Source: Perilla frutescens
Lineage: Eukaryota; Streptophyta; Magnoliopsida; Lamiales; Lamiaceae
Direction of reading: 5' to 3'
DNA: 64,000 nt
Assembly (NCBI GenBank): GCA_026008535.1
Contig: BRKX01000002.1
Span: 75,413,380 to 75,477,379, forward strand
In this document: positions 36,701 to 47,415 of the stretch, in pieces
Position numbering within the stretch: position 1 is the first letter of the stretch
Layout of the letters: every line of letters begins with the position of its first letter
Program-made: the position numbers and the translations under genes
Notes under the pieces: generated by a model
Told to the model about the DNA's origin: nothing
The model's database searches: none
Seen by the model: the letters and a program-made list of their open reading frames with translations, nothing else

Positions 36701-39700
36701 CTGGATAAAATCTCGATGGAGTTATCCTTCATTCAGATCATTTGTTCAGTCTTGAAACCTAAAGGTGATACTTGTGAGTTGTGAGGTCAATGACTTTTGT
36801 ACTGCGGTAATGAAAATCAAGTAGCTATCCAATTCAAGCAGGAACTGTTATTTATAAGACCTATGTTTTAGATGGAAGTGTCGAGACATAAGTCTACAAT
36901 ATTACTCTTTATACATTGCACCTTACTTTTCATTTAGCAATAATGCAAGCTCAAAGTCTCAAACCGTGTGCCACCAAATGTTTCAGATAAATAAGATACT
37001 GCAGCTGAGAAACTGGATGTACATCATACCTTGATGCAGCAGAAACCTCATTGTCGTTGCTTACTTTATTGAACATCAAATAAACAGCAGCAAAGAGCAA
37101 CCTCAAGATGCCTTCCACTGCCATATCAACCCTCATAAGCATTTCTAGAGAACTGGTCAAATTAAGAAGCACAAATCAGATTCTCTATTGTCACAATTCA
37201 TCCATTTTAACTAGCTATCAAACTAAGTGTAGATGATAAAGCACTATACATCCATTCAGAAATACAACTGACATGTGAATCACGTCACCTGTTATTATCA
37301 TTGCAATTGAATTAAGTAAAACAAGCCACATAAATATGTAATCTTACTTCTCAATCGCATCGAATTCAAGGTAGTCCAAAGCCAACTGCAAGTGCCGGAT
37401 CCGAGAAATCCCCAATTCCCAGCCTGAACACATTTCAAAGACAGCTGTCACACATTGAGTTCCGCCTTATGCATTTCCTCTTTAATGAACAAAACCGCAC
37501 GAACTTAGCACATCCACAATCACATATGACTCCTAGTGAAAAGGAGTAATACAATAAAGTAGGAAACGCGAAAGCAAAAGCATAGGTGGTGATAACACAT
37601 TCAGTTTTTCATCATTACCTTAGTACACAATCATAATCAATAAATTCATCAAGCAGTTTCAATATCAAATTGTAGAAGACTATTTCACTATTACACTGTA
37701 TCACCATCATGCCATAGGTCAATAAGCATAGGGCTAGCAATTTGTGTGTGTCGGATCGTTATTGTGTCGACATGACGCAGTTATAGTTCACCCCTCAAAA
37801 TCAAAAGTTAAAGTTGTTGGCTTAAGGATGCTCTAAAAGTGGCTGAATTATTCCTCAAAAAAAAAAAAAAAGTGGCTGATGAATACAAAGCAACCATTAC
37901 ATGAAAGGGAGAATGCTAAATATTTTTTAGGAGATTCTTACCATTTTCCAAGCATAACTTTTCTGCAACTTCAGGGCCTTCGTACAGAAGAACTCTATCC
38001 AAAACCTCCACCTTCCAAGGCGACATGGGTTTTTTAGTTCCACCAACTCCCATAAGATCACCAGTTCCATATTTTATACTACTAGAACAATTGGGTAAAC
38101 AATATCCAATTGCTTCAACAGGATAGAAATTTTGTGGAACTGAAATCGAGGGAAGAACAACCGAGAGTCCTTTATTTGTCACTAAATATAATAATCCACT
38201 GAAATTGCAGCCAACAGCATCTTTAGAAGAGGTCTCCCCAGCAGGCATGGCATAATTTATGTCATCATTCACAACAAAGTCTAATTGTAGATTGGCATGC
38301 GTAACTTGATACAATTTCTTCTCGTAACTATATCTCTTAATAAGGCGAGTGACTCCAAAGTGAGAACAACAAATGACATCGTCTCCACTGCAGCCAGAAG
38401 GGGGTATAAAAGCTTTCCTGATAAGGCAGGACGAAAAATCAGAAAGCATTGGCTTCTTCTCACTCAATATCTGGGTTGCAGTAGAAAAGGTCGTCAGATA
38501 TGAGCCATTGCCACTCCTTGAATCCTTGATATGACTATGTTCAGTTTTTAGATTCTCTTTACTTGGTAAGCTACCATTGAAACAAGAATTTCTACAGTGT
38601 CCTGCTAATCTACTAATGCCCCGAGCTTGTGAACTATTAGAAAGTACTCTTTGGTAGCCAATTTCAGCACCTCCTACCTGCCAGCCCGTTAAAAGTCCAA
38701 GATCTGAGTAGTATTGATAAGGGAGGACGTCTTCAAATGAAAATTTGTCCTCAAGGGCAAGGTTATCAGTAGGTATAACATAGATTATGCCAGATTCAGC
38801 CATCACACCCAACAATAAGGAATGAGGAAATACAAAGAGCCTTTTAAACTTCCCTTTAATGGCAAGACTACCAATTTGGTGCCGAGTGCTTGAAGAATAA
38901 CCAGGTTCATTCATCCTTAAAACATTAAGAGAGGCTATATATTCACCAGTCATTGCACCATACAATGAGATTGTGCCAGATGTACTTAAACAAATCAGAA
39001 ATCTGTCAGAAAACGTGAAGTCTGTCCACTCAAATGGACCAGCATCTAGTTTTTCGTTAAGCTTTGCTGAGTATAGCCACTGTATTCCCCAGCTCACAGT
39101 TCTGGCCACTGAAACCAGAACCTTAACGTAGTTTCCATCATTTAAATAGCTGGTATTAACAGGTGTAGAACTAATACTAACTAGAGCAAATCCAACTAAA
39201 CGATGTGAATTGTTAGAGAACACTTTGACACATTTATATGAACCACTCATAGCACCACTTCCAGAGCTAGATGCACTATCATCCGCAAGTGTTGTGATGG
39301 ATGAATTAAGATCCATATCTGGTTTATTGACCATGCGTCCCATTACTGGCATGCTGGGATTTGTTTTATCACATGATGCTGTACTACCTTGGAGGTCCAA
39401 GAATTGTGTATCCTGGTCAAAGATCCTAAAAGAAACAACTCCATTGTTGGGAAATAATGATCTCTCCGGTAACCTGGTATAAATGTAACTACCGGATGTT
39501 ACTCTTTCAGCTTTAGTCAAAAAAGTGTGCATCCATTTCTTTGGACTAGCTGACTGTTCATCCTCAGCAGTGGCTTCAGCATAAGTGTTTGACCTTTCCC
39601 CAGTAGCCTTATGATGAGATTCCAAAACTTCCTGGACCTCGAAAGTCGGAGATAAGGTTGCCGCAGGCCCCCACTCTACCCACTTACCTTGCCCAACATC

Positions 39701-40407
39701 ACTTGTTTGCTCAGGTTTTATTACTTCACAAGATTCATCAAATTTAGAAAAAACGTGTACAAATACCCCTTGTTTTCCAGAGACAAAAAGTAGTTCTTGG
39801 AATGAAGCCTCCTTGTGCGGATCACATGTATCCCCACATAGACCCCATGCCACTGAATCTACTTCAGATATAAATGCACCTGTAGATTCTCGAAAACTGA
39901 CTCCTGATGTATAGCCACTCTTTCCATCCAACGCTACAGAGTCAGACGAGCCAGATACACTTTCCCTAGAGCAAGAAATACTGGGCTTACTTGATTCGTG
40001 CGGATCAGCAACCGTTTCATCAGACGTAATTTCAGAGTTCTTATTGGTAATACATCGACCTGCTGGAAAAAATATATATGTATATATATACACACACACA
40101 AAAATTAACATAAGTGTTGGAAATATAACAAGCTATGCCTTCAAGACTAATGTTGATAAGTTATGAAATCACCTTTAACTAAGGGATACAATAATGCCTC
40201 AGAATCATATGAAAGTAACAACAACAAATTTCTCACTGGAGAAATAAAACCCTCCCGAAAACCAGAAGGATTATATGGAAATTCAGCGGGACCCCATTTC
40301 CGCAACTGCAGTACTGGGAGGCCATCCTCAATTGGACATGAATCGACATCCATACCGCCCCCTGCAAACAAGGAATTACCCAAAAGGAATTGAGTAAAAC
40401 CGTCCAT
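21716..40407 (-). CDS. Spatacsin (SPG11) homologue, about 3222 aa
   Basis: Large protein homologous to human spatacsin (lysosome reformation, AP-5 partner); the plant role is little known. Twenty-five exons by coordinate: 40173-40407, 37942-40059, 37348-37423, 37030-37152, 35784-36039, 35224-35712, 34962-35147, 33572-33862, 31292-31936, 30599-30992, 30340-30476, 30078-30248, 29671-29886, 28723-29277, 28567-28626, 28117-28439, 27507-27930, 26479-26949, 25850-25966, 25230-25351, 24363-25092, 23711-23965, 23254-23436, 22575-22916, 21716-22465. All phases close. The start MDGFTQFLLGNSL is the first Met of exon 1. Exon 2 (2118 nt) encodes the N-terminal part, which in spatacsins is predicted to be a beta-propeller. 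The end (GLLAAHRGGYM, VLVALAATRVEAYV, PADWAKYIGRSYRCLLKRTR) is the conserved Spatacsin C-terminal domain. KTKRRAKGSGSSRK in exon 21 and NSKRRRLQEP in exon 17 are basic patches. Length is close to the Arabidopsis protein (about 3180 aa). Confidence 0.93.
25518..25650. repeat. Possible MITE fragment in a spatacsin intron
   Basis: Lies between exons 20 and 19. The text AGAGCAACTCCGATGC followed by GGTGCA/TGCACC phrases in both orientations resembles the ends of small plant elements that begin GAGCAACTCCAA. Ends and duplication are not resolved. Confidence 0.3.
31937..33571. other. Large intron 8 of the spatacsin gene (1.6 kb)
   Basis: AT-rich, with no ORF, element end or repeat that I can support. 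It is bounded by donor GTAAGT (minus, at 33571) and acceptor GTGCAG (minus, ending at 31937). Confidence 0.7.
34296..34486. mobile_element. hAT-type MITE in a spatacsin intron, perfect 8-bp duplication
   Basis: 191 bp with left end CAGGGACGGACACGGGG and right end, reversed, CAGAGACGGACGCAGG, flanked by identical TGTGCAAT at 34288-34295 and 34487-34494. CAGGG-type ends and an 8-bp duplication are the hallmarks of hAT elements. The inside is rich in G or C runs (GCCCCCCC) around an AT core. The perfect duplication suggests a fairly recent insertion. It sits in the intron between exons 8 and 7. Confidence 0.88.
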
Positions 40408-40413
40408 GGAGAG

Positions 40414-40843
40414 CTAAAAAAACAAAATATACGGTTCTTAAATTACATCAAGCGAGTCATAAAATGCTTTATCATGATTCATAACTAAAACTAACTAAAC
40501 AATAATTCCATGCTTATATCAATGCAAAATAGTACAAAAAACCAATTCCGAAGCACTGAAGTAAGCAACATAAGTTCAATCCCCAGCTCAAACAATCAAA
40601 ACAAAAAATACATATATAAAATTGCTCCAAAAGCATCACTCGATTCCTGCTACAGAAATGCAAACTACATAAAATAAATACAAAAATCGCAACAAACCAA
40701 TCGCGCAACTCATATTTCACCCTATTTTTCAACATCACAGCTCAAGCTGAAGCAATAATTTGAGGGAAAAATTAGAAACGAAAAAAACATGCATATATAT
40801 ATTCGCCTAATACGTATGAAACAGTAGAAGCTACGGACTGAAC
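40414..40843 (-). other. Probable 5' UTR intron of the spatacsin gene
   Basis: On minus, a donor follows CGTATCAG at 40844 (GTTCAG) and an acceptor TTTTTTTAG ends at 40414, seven bases before the ATG. The leader exon extends upstream to about 40930. Inferred from splice sites. Confidence 0.5.
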
Positions 40844-40929
40844 CTGATACGACGACGTTCTAGATGATCGGATTCATCAATGAGACTGCAATCTCAATTT
40901 TCTCTTCCAGTTTCTGAGATTGGAAACAA

Positions 40930-41808
40930 CGGAAAATTGGAAATTCGGAATTTTGGGGGCACGATTGCTTAGATTTATTTAATTATTTCTATTTCTATAA
41001 TAATCTATTTTTATCTATTACGTCATGCATTTATTTGAAATTGGATTTTCGAAACCGGCCCCCTCTTTTTGCATATATTATATAGTAGCCCAAATTTTCA
41101 CTTCTTCGAAAAATCGCAACAAATAATAGCGCCCAATTTTGGATATTTGCACCATTTTTTTTTTTGTATTTTTGTTTTCTTTTTGTACAGAAAATGATAT
41201 TTTCAATTCCCTAGACCCTAATGGGAGAAAAAAAAAAAAGATATATAAAAAAGTTGTGGTTTTGTTTGATCTTTTCAAGCAATGAATATACGATTAAAAT
41301 GAAATTAAAAGAGAGCTATGAAGGCAAAAAAGAATATTCAAGTAATAATTTTAATTTATTTAATATTGGGCATTGTGCAGAATAATGCGGAGACTGTATT
41401 TAGAATTATCTTTTAAAATATTACATATATAATAGCCCAATTTTGTGAGGAAAGTTTCGAATTGTTATATCAGCTCGAATTGAATCGATTTTTTTGAGTT
41501 TATTTGTAGTTCCCGTTTGCACTTTGCGCCCTCCAAATCATGACATATCAAGGCCTTGTTTGTTTTCGTTTTCAATTTCAATTTCAAGTTTTCGGCATTT
41601 TCAGCTCAATTTACGAGGTGTATTAGTTTTTGAAGAATGTAATCGTTTTATTATAATGAATGATTTAATGTTTAAAATTATAGGTTTGGAAAATGGAAAC
41701 GTGTTTGTTTGATATATTTTCAATTTGAATTTGTGGTTGAGTTTAAAATATAAATATGTGTGTGGTTATGATGAATTGATAATATTTACGTAATGTGTCC
41801 CATTGTAA

Positions 41809-41844
<36 letters not shown>

Positions 41845-42101
41845 GAATAAGTTAATATAGGATTGGAAATGGTGGAAATTGAAATTAAAAATAAATAAAA
41901 CGGACATATTTTCAGTATTTTTTAACAGTAAAAGTTGGAAATTACGATTTGAAAATACAAACAAACAACTGAACAAGGCCTAAAATCCAAAAAGTTATTT
42001 CCACGTTCTCAACCAAACAACCCCATATTTTTATCTTTTTCTAGTTGAGTTTTTCATTTTATTTCAAAATAGGATAGGTCATGTCACAGTGTAACTTCAA
42101 A
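40930..42101. other. Intergenic upstream of the spatacsin gene
   Basis: Presumed promoter of the spatacsin gene near 40930-41100 and then AT-rich DNA. It contains the element at 41551-41981 and a TA run at 41813-41841. I see no gene. Confidence 0.55.
41551..41981. mobile_element. MITE with AGGCCTTGTT ends
   Basis: Left end AGGCCTTGTTTGTTTTCG and right end, reversed, AGGCCTTGTTCAGTTGTTTG, about 431 bp. The inside (TTTACGAGGTGTATTA, GATGAATTGATAA, GAAATTGAAA) matches in order a second copy at about 54745-55130. No convincing duplication is visible, so the superfamily is left open; a hAT or PIF/Harbinger type is possible. Confidence 0.65.
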
Positions 42102-42110
42102 TCCTTTATA

Positions 42111-43137
42111 GGGAGTTTTTATTTGCACAGCTAAATTTACTCTTTGCACCACAAAAAAATACTACCTCCGTCCCAATAGCAAAGTTCACTTGCTATTGGG
42201 CACGGAAATTAAGAAAAAGTAGATTAGTTGTTAAAGTAGTGGGTAAAGTAGGTGGGGTTCATTTCTTTAAGGAGTATTATAATAAAAAATAATATAAAGT
42301 AAGTGGGGTCCACTTTGATGTTGACATTAATTATTTCCATAAATGGAAGTAGACTTTGCTATTGGGACAACCAAATAAGGCATTGTGGACCTTGCTATTG
42401 GGACGGAGGAAGTAATAATTGTGAAGTTACTTGAATACCCTTTTATTACTTGTTCATACTACTAAAATTATTCAATGCACCACAAATTCAAAACTAAAAA
42501 AATTTAAAAAAGAAATCAAATTAATCGAAGTATTCATCTACTTCTAATAGTTTATTAGAAGTATTAGATGCTAGTATGGATGTATTGATCGAAAATAATC
42601 GAGTTTAGAAAGTGTTGTAGAGGTATTTTTTTGTTCAGATCGCGATATGTTCGAACTGAAAATTTCGAACATTTTGGAGTGGTTCGAACTCCATTTTTCG
42701 AACAACACATGGAGAAAAAATGGAATTCAAGGTGTTTGAATTTAATTTTTCGAACATATTGAAGTGGTTCGAACTTTAATTTTCGAACATAGTTTCTTCG
42801 GAAAATAATTTCTAACATCTTTGTACCTTTAAATTTTCTAAATGTCGTTCAAACTTTAGTTTCCGAATAAATGAGGGTTGTTCAAATTTTAGTTTCCGAA
42901 CAAATGAGGGTTGATCTGTTCAAACTTTAGTTTTCGAACCAAATTTTTTTCTAAGTATTAGAGTTGTTCAAAATTTATTTCCGAACATATTTTTTTGTGT
43001 TTTTTTTTCAAGTAAAACAAATATTTTTGGAGTGAGGGGTATTAGTGTAAATGTGTGTGGTGCAAAGAGTAAAATCTGTAGTGCATTGAGCAATCGAAGT
43101 GCAAATAGTAAAATCAGTAGTGCAAATAGAAATTCCC
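42111..43137. mobile_element. Mutator-like non-autonomous element with TTCGAAC repeats
   Basis: 1027 bp with ends GGGAGTTTTTATTTGCAC and, reversed, GGGAATTTCTATTTGCAC, continuing as TTTACTCTTTGCACCAC on both sides. A 9-bp duplication with one mismatch flanks it: TCCTTTATA (42102-42110) and TTCTTTATA (43138-43146). The inside (42640-42990) is a degenerate array of TTCGAAC palindromes, and a Stowaway element is nested at 42162-42412. No transposase ORF. Confidence 0.82.
42162..42412. mobile_element. Stowaway-type MITE nested in the element at 42111-43137
   Basis: 251 bp with ends CTACCTCCGTCCCAATAGC and, reversed, CTTCCTCCGTCCCAATAGC, flanked by TA on both sides (42160-42161 and 42413-42414). 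CTCCGTCCC ends and a TA duplication are diagnostic of Stowaway (Tc1/mariner) MITEs. It interrupts the outer element, so it inserted later. Confidence 0.92.
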
Positions 43138-44613
43138 TTCTTTATAATCATATATGTGGAGCTATTATAACTATGGGCTTATGCCCATTTAAAATTTATT
43201 TTGGGCCATTTAAAATTAATTACCTATGGGCTTTTAAACTAGTGAATGTAACTTTCTTAGTGAATTATAAATTTTGGGCCCAAAGATCGGCCCATTTATC
43301 TTTTTTTTTTTTTTTTTTAACGTGGAACGAACACGTGACGGCCCATTTATCTTAGTGGTATTTATTTTATTTTTTGTCATGCAATATCTGTAAATGTTTC
43401 ATTTTGTGAAACCTTAGTGCGTGTATATTGGAAAAATAAAATGTTACATTTGATTTATTTAAATATTTATATAGCATAACATATCATACATATGTATATG
43501 CATACGTATTTCTTTTTATTTTTATTTTTTCAGATCCATCCACACTGCTTTTTATGAATTCACTGGAAGTTCGACTTAGAAGGTACATGAAAAAAAAAAT
43601 CGACTATATAAAATTTAAAAAACAATGATAACACCAAAGAAAGATGGTTATTGTGCAATTAACGATAACCTCAATGATCATTAAGTAATAAATTATGATA
43701 ACCCTCGACAATTAACTAATACTAACATGATGGCGAAACTCCATGATTGGTAAGTCTAAATTAAAATTTGAAATATATATATATATTTATAGATATATAT
43801 GGATTGGTTATAACATAGATCGTGCTTCCTGTGGAAACATGAAAACCTGCGTGTTACCCGTAATTTTAGTATTTTCCTTATTTTATTTTGATACTAAAAC
43901 AATTAGAACCAAAATATAATAAGAAAACATTAAAAAAAATTAGCACCGAAATATAGTAAGAACAATACTAAAGATACAATAAACGAGCTTGTTTTACATC
44001 TACACACCAAGCACTGATCCTCATTTGAACTAAATTTTATGTGTGTGTGTGTGTGTGTGTGTGTGTGGATTACTTGTGGAGGTAGAGGAGATCGATGATT
44101 TGCTAACATAACCATCGTGTGTCAATTGTGAATCAATCTGACGGTTAAATTAATTAGATGGAAGAATGGAAGATAAAATACAAGCTTCCTTTTTTGTTCT
44201 TAAGAGATATATAAGTAGTAGTGTGTGTGCGCGCGCGCGTGTTGCATATGAATTTTATCAATTCAGGACCCGAAATAATGAAAATCGTCATCGCTCTAGT
44301 GAATTCATAGAATGCTTCAACTTCTGTTATTGTCCAAGGTACCTAAAAAAAACTGTATGCACAGTATATAGGGAAATTTCATCCCGTCCCAACACACACT
44401 ACGTCCGTCACACACATTTTAATAATTTTTAAATAATGAATTCACTTATTTTTTTAAATATGTGTGTGAATGGTATAGTGTATATTGAGGAATTTCAAGG
44501 TGACCTAGGTAAGAATTTCCTCCATACATACATACATACATACATGCATATATATATATATATAAGTTGTTTGGAATTTTATATATCTTCAAAGTTCTAT
44601 TATATAAATTAAA
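43138..44613. other. Intergenic, AT-rich
   Basis: Contains several GGGCC/GCCCA motifs (43170-43340), TA-rich DNA, and a GT run at 44040-44067. No gene seen. A CATA run lies at about 44523-44545. Confidence 0.55.
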
Positions 44614-45521
44614 AGGGATAAGGGTCAATTTAATCCAACAACTATATACAAAATATCAGTTTGGTCCCGAAATAAAATTTCAGTCTAAATTGATCCCTAA
44701 ATTTTTTAAATATATCACGTTAATCCTTCCGTTCATCTCTAAATTAATTTCCGCTAACTCTGTTACTAACGACGTTAGGGGTCGAATTTTAGGCGCAAAA
44801 ATCCGATGGTGCCACCGCTCCGCAGCCACATGTGTCGCAACCTCCGGGGCTGCCACCGCTCCATCTTCGCTAGGAACCCTCTCTCCTCCGCCAAAATCCC
44901 TATTATCCAACACTAGCAACAGTGGTTACTTCAATTCTCCTATCAACTCCAGCAACAACAACATTCAAAGCAATCTCTCTCTCCTGACCCTCCCCTCCAT
45001 CCCTTCCATCCAAACAATCACCCTCTTCCCCCTCAATTCTGTCACCCTCTACACCTGCCTCAGCCCCAATCTGCACGCTCACATCCATTTCCTCGCCCTC
45101 TACAACAATTTTCTTTATGTCGTCTCCGACAACCAAATCAGTATCTACGATACCATCACAAGCACCCTCTTCGACACTTTTAACGATGACAAAACCTCCA
45201 ACAGCATCATCAAATCCACCGTCTTCCAATTTGCAAAATGAAATGAAAAACCCAATTCAGATTTTGTTAACGGTTTGGAGAAATAAAATTTGCGAACTGA
45301 AATGAAAACCCCAAATTCGCAATCCAATTTGGAGATTTTCCACCTAAAATAAGATTCCAACATCATTAGTGACGGAGTTAACGTAAATTAGTTTAAAGAC
45401 TAACGGAGAAATTAACATGATACATTTTAAAACAAATTAAGAATCGATTCGGACTGAAATTTTATTTCAGGACTAAACTACGATTTCGAATGTAATTGTA
45501 GGACCAAATTGGACCTTATCC
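44614..45521. mobile_element. Pack-MULE-like element with long terminal inverted repeats
   Basis: About 908 bp. The left arm (44614 to about 44780) begins AGGGATAAGGGTCAATTT and the right arm (about 45365-45521), reversed, begins GGATAAGGTCCAATTTGG. Both then share GAAATAAAATTTCAGTC, CGTTAAT/TGTTAAT and CTCCGTTA/TTCCGTTC in order, so the inverted repeats are about 160 bp. Flanks TAAATTAAA (44605-44613) and TAAATTAAC (45522-45530) form a 9-bp duplication with one mismatch. Long arms and a 9-bp duplication fit Mutator-like elements. The interior is a gene fragment, listed separately. Confidence 0.82.
44800..45241 (+). pseudogene. Captured fragment of a JINGUBANG-like WD40 protein gene
   Basis: Inside the element at 44614-45521 an open frame reads SLLTLPSIPSIQTITLFPL, then HAHIHFLALYNNFLYVVSDN and QISIYDT, ending at a stop at 45239-45241. 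This follows the N-terminal layout of plant JINGUBANG-type WD40 proteins: a Ser-rich head, a LPSVPSLQ-like phrase, then the first WD40 blade with SLAL-x3-LYS and an I-x-V-W-like strand. It carries at most one blade of seven and is divergent, so it cannot make a working propeller. Whether it is transcribed is unknown. Confidence 0.6.
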
Positions 45522-45530
45522 TAAATTAAC

Positions 45531-46543
45531 ATAAGGCATAGTAGGGGTACCAAATTATTATACATCTACATCAAATTAAATTTAAAATCAGAGAGACATG
45601 ATGGCGCCTAGGTGAACACAGACAAAAACGAAATGATTTCTTTTGGCAAAAATCTTTATCTACAACTACAATAAATTATTTGATGAATAGGGGTTTCCTG
45701 TTGCAGTGATATCATGCAGACGAGAGTTTAGCGTTAAGTTTAAATGTAATTAAATTGCAAACAAATTAAACACCATAGCCAATTAGCCATCATTAATTCG
45801 TATGTACAATTTGAATATCTTAAATAAATATATATTAGTCGTCATAATTAATTTAGGTTATGAGCTTCGTCACGTACTAATAGTGAGAAACATGTAATAA
45901 TTTCTTAATATATATGATACGAGAATATGATCATTAGAATATAATTTTAATATATAAATATTTTACAGTATATATGTGTATATATATTGAAATATATGAA
46001 TAAGAGGTGAAAAGGAAGATATTCATGTTTTAAAACTCAGACGGATTGTCGAACCTCTCAATTAACTGTGATATTGGATCACTAGTTCGATCAGTTGAAT
46101 CATTTCGGAAAACAAAAAGTGGGAAAAACCACAAACTAAATGAAATATTTACAATGATCGTGTCAAATTAAATATTGATAAAAAAAAATATTTTAGTACT
46201 TATGCGATTAATAACTTATGGAAATTTAATTTGTAGATAATTTTTTAAAATTTTAGAATTTTTTTTTCAAATTTATATTTTTTTTATTTGAACCGGGTCA
46301 CTGGCTAAATGGATCGGTTAAAAAAATAGAAATTTGAAAATTGTGGATAGAAATTAACGAAGGGATGAAATAGTGATTGATGATATGGAAAAGATAATTA
46401 AGGAGCTTTTTTCCGTTTGCAAAAGTCAAATAAGCCCTCATATATAGCTATATAGCCTACAATCAATTCTCACAATAATAGCTTAACACCGTCAATGCAT
46501 AGAGTTCTTCATTTGCATTCAAGATTCATTATCATTGTCATTT
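45531..46543. other. Intergenic, AT-rich, nothing recognised
   Basis: Low-complexity AT-rich DNA between the Pack-MULE-like element and the nested SINEs. I see no gene or bounded element. Confidence 0.6.
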
Positions 46544-46554
46544 GGCAATTTTAT

Positions 46555-46935
46555 TTTTTTTTGTCGGGCTAACCCGCAGTCGCTACCAAATTGTGCACAC
46601 ACAGGAGATGTAAACCACACTTGATCAAATTGTGCACACACAGGAGATGTAAACCACACTTGACAGGTCAGGTGTGACAGACTCACACTTAATGGTGTTG
46701 ATAGTGTGAATCGAACTTGAGACTTAATTTGGCCTCAAGATAATACCACTCCACTACTAGGCAATTTTCTGCCCCTGTGTAATAGCCTGCAAATCACACA
46801 GGGGAGGTAAACCACACTTGGCAAGCCAGGTGTGACAGGCTCACACTTAGTGGTGTTGGTGGGATTCGAACTTGAGACATTTGACCTCAAGATATCACCA
46901 CTCCACCACTAGGTCATCCCATGGGGACACTACTA
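46555..46935 (-). mobile_element. tRNA-derived SINE (older copy), interrupted by a second SINE
   Basis: Read on minus, it starts TTGCCTAGTAGTGGAGTGG (box A-like), has CAAGTTCGATTC (box B-like), a body with GTGTGAGTCTGTCACACCT, and an A-rich tail (poly-T on plus at 46551-46562). GGCAATTTTAT at 46544-46554 and 46936-46946 is an 11-bp duplication. Near the 3' end a 37-bp piece (AAATTGTGCACACACAGGAG onward) is repeated twice. The younger SINE at 46769-46927 splits its 5' part. Confidence 0.78.
46769..46927 (-). mobile_element. tRNA-derived SINE (younger copy) nested in the older SINE
   Basis: On minus: GATGACCTAGTGGTGGAGTG (box A region), CAAGTTCGAATCCC (box B, matching the Pol III consensus), then a body homologous to the older copy (GTGTGAGCCTGTCACACCTG). 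A perfect 17-bp duplication CACTACTAGGCAATTTT flanks it at 46752-46768 and 46928-46944; that sequence is part of the older SINE. Box B is closer to consensus than in the older copy. Confidence 0.82.
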
Positions 46936-46946
46936 GGCAATTTTAT

Positions 46947-47378
46947 ATTTATTAATTCTTGTTTCGGGGCAATTTTTTATTTTATTTTTTGGTAGAAAAG
47001 CCCCATTACATGTATGCAATATAGTTCTTGTCATGACACATTGTCGATTCAGGACCTGAAAAATGGGTAATCTATCGATACAAGGTCTGAAAGATTAAAA
47101 CTTTCGATTCAGGACCTGAAAGATGAAAAAATATCAATTCATTACCTCAAAAATTACGAATTTTGATTTTCTTTTAATTTTTAATTAATTTTATATTAAT
47201 TTTCAATGAAAATTCCTTCATTAATTATATATTAAATCTAATAAAGAAATTGTTAAAATTAATTAAAAATAAATAGAAATAAAAATTCGTGATTTTTGAG
47301 GTCCTGGATTGAGAATTTTCATCTTTCAAGTCGTGAATCAATAGATTACCCATCTTTGAGGCTCTTAATTGATAATTC

Positions 47379-47415
<37 letters not shown>

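Noticed and set aside
44680..45229. Minus-strand ORFs with Glu/Gly-rich text inside the Pack-MULE-like element
   Set aside because: They are antisense to the WD40-like fragment, whose plus frame has recognisable LPSIPSIQ and FLYVVSDN phrases.
46769..46927. tRNA gene on minus (box A and GTTCGAATCC)
   Set aside because: No cloverleaf can be drawn, the 5' and 3' acceptor arms do not pair, and the flanking 17-bp duplication shows it is a SINE.
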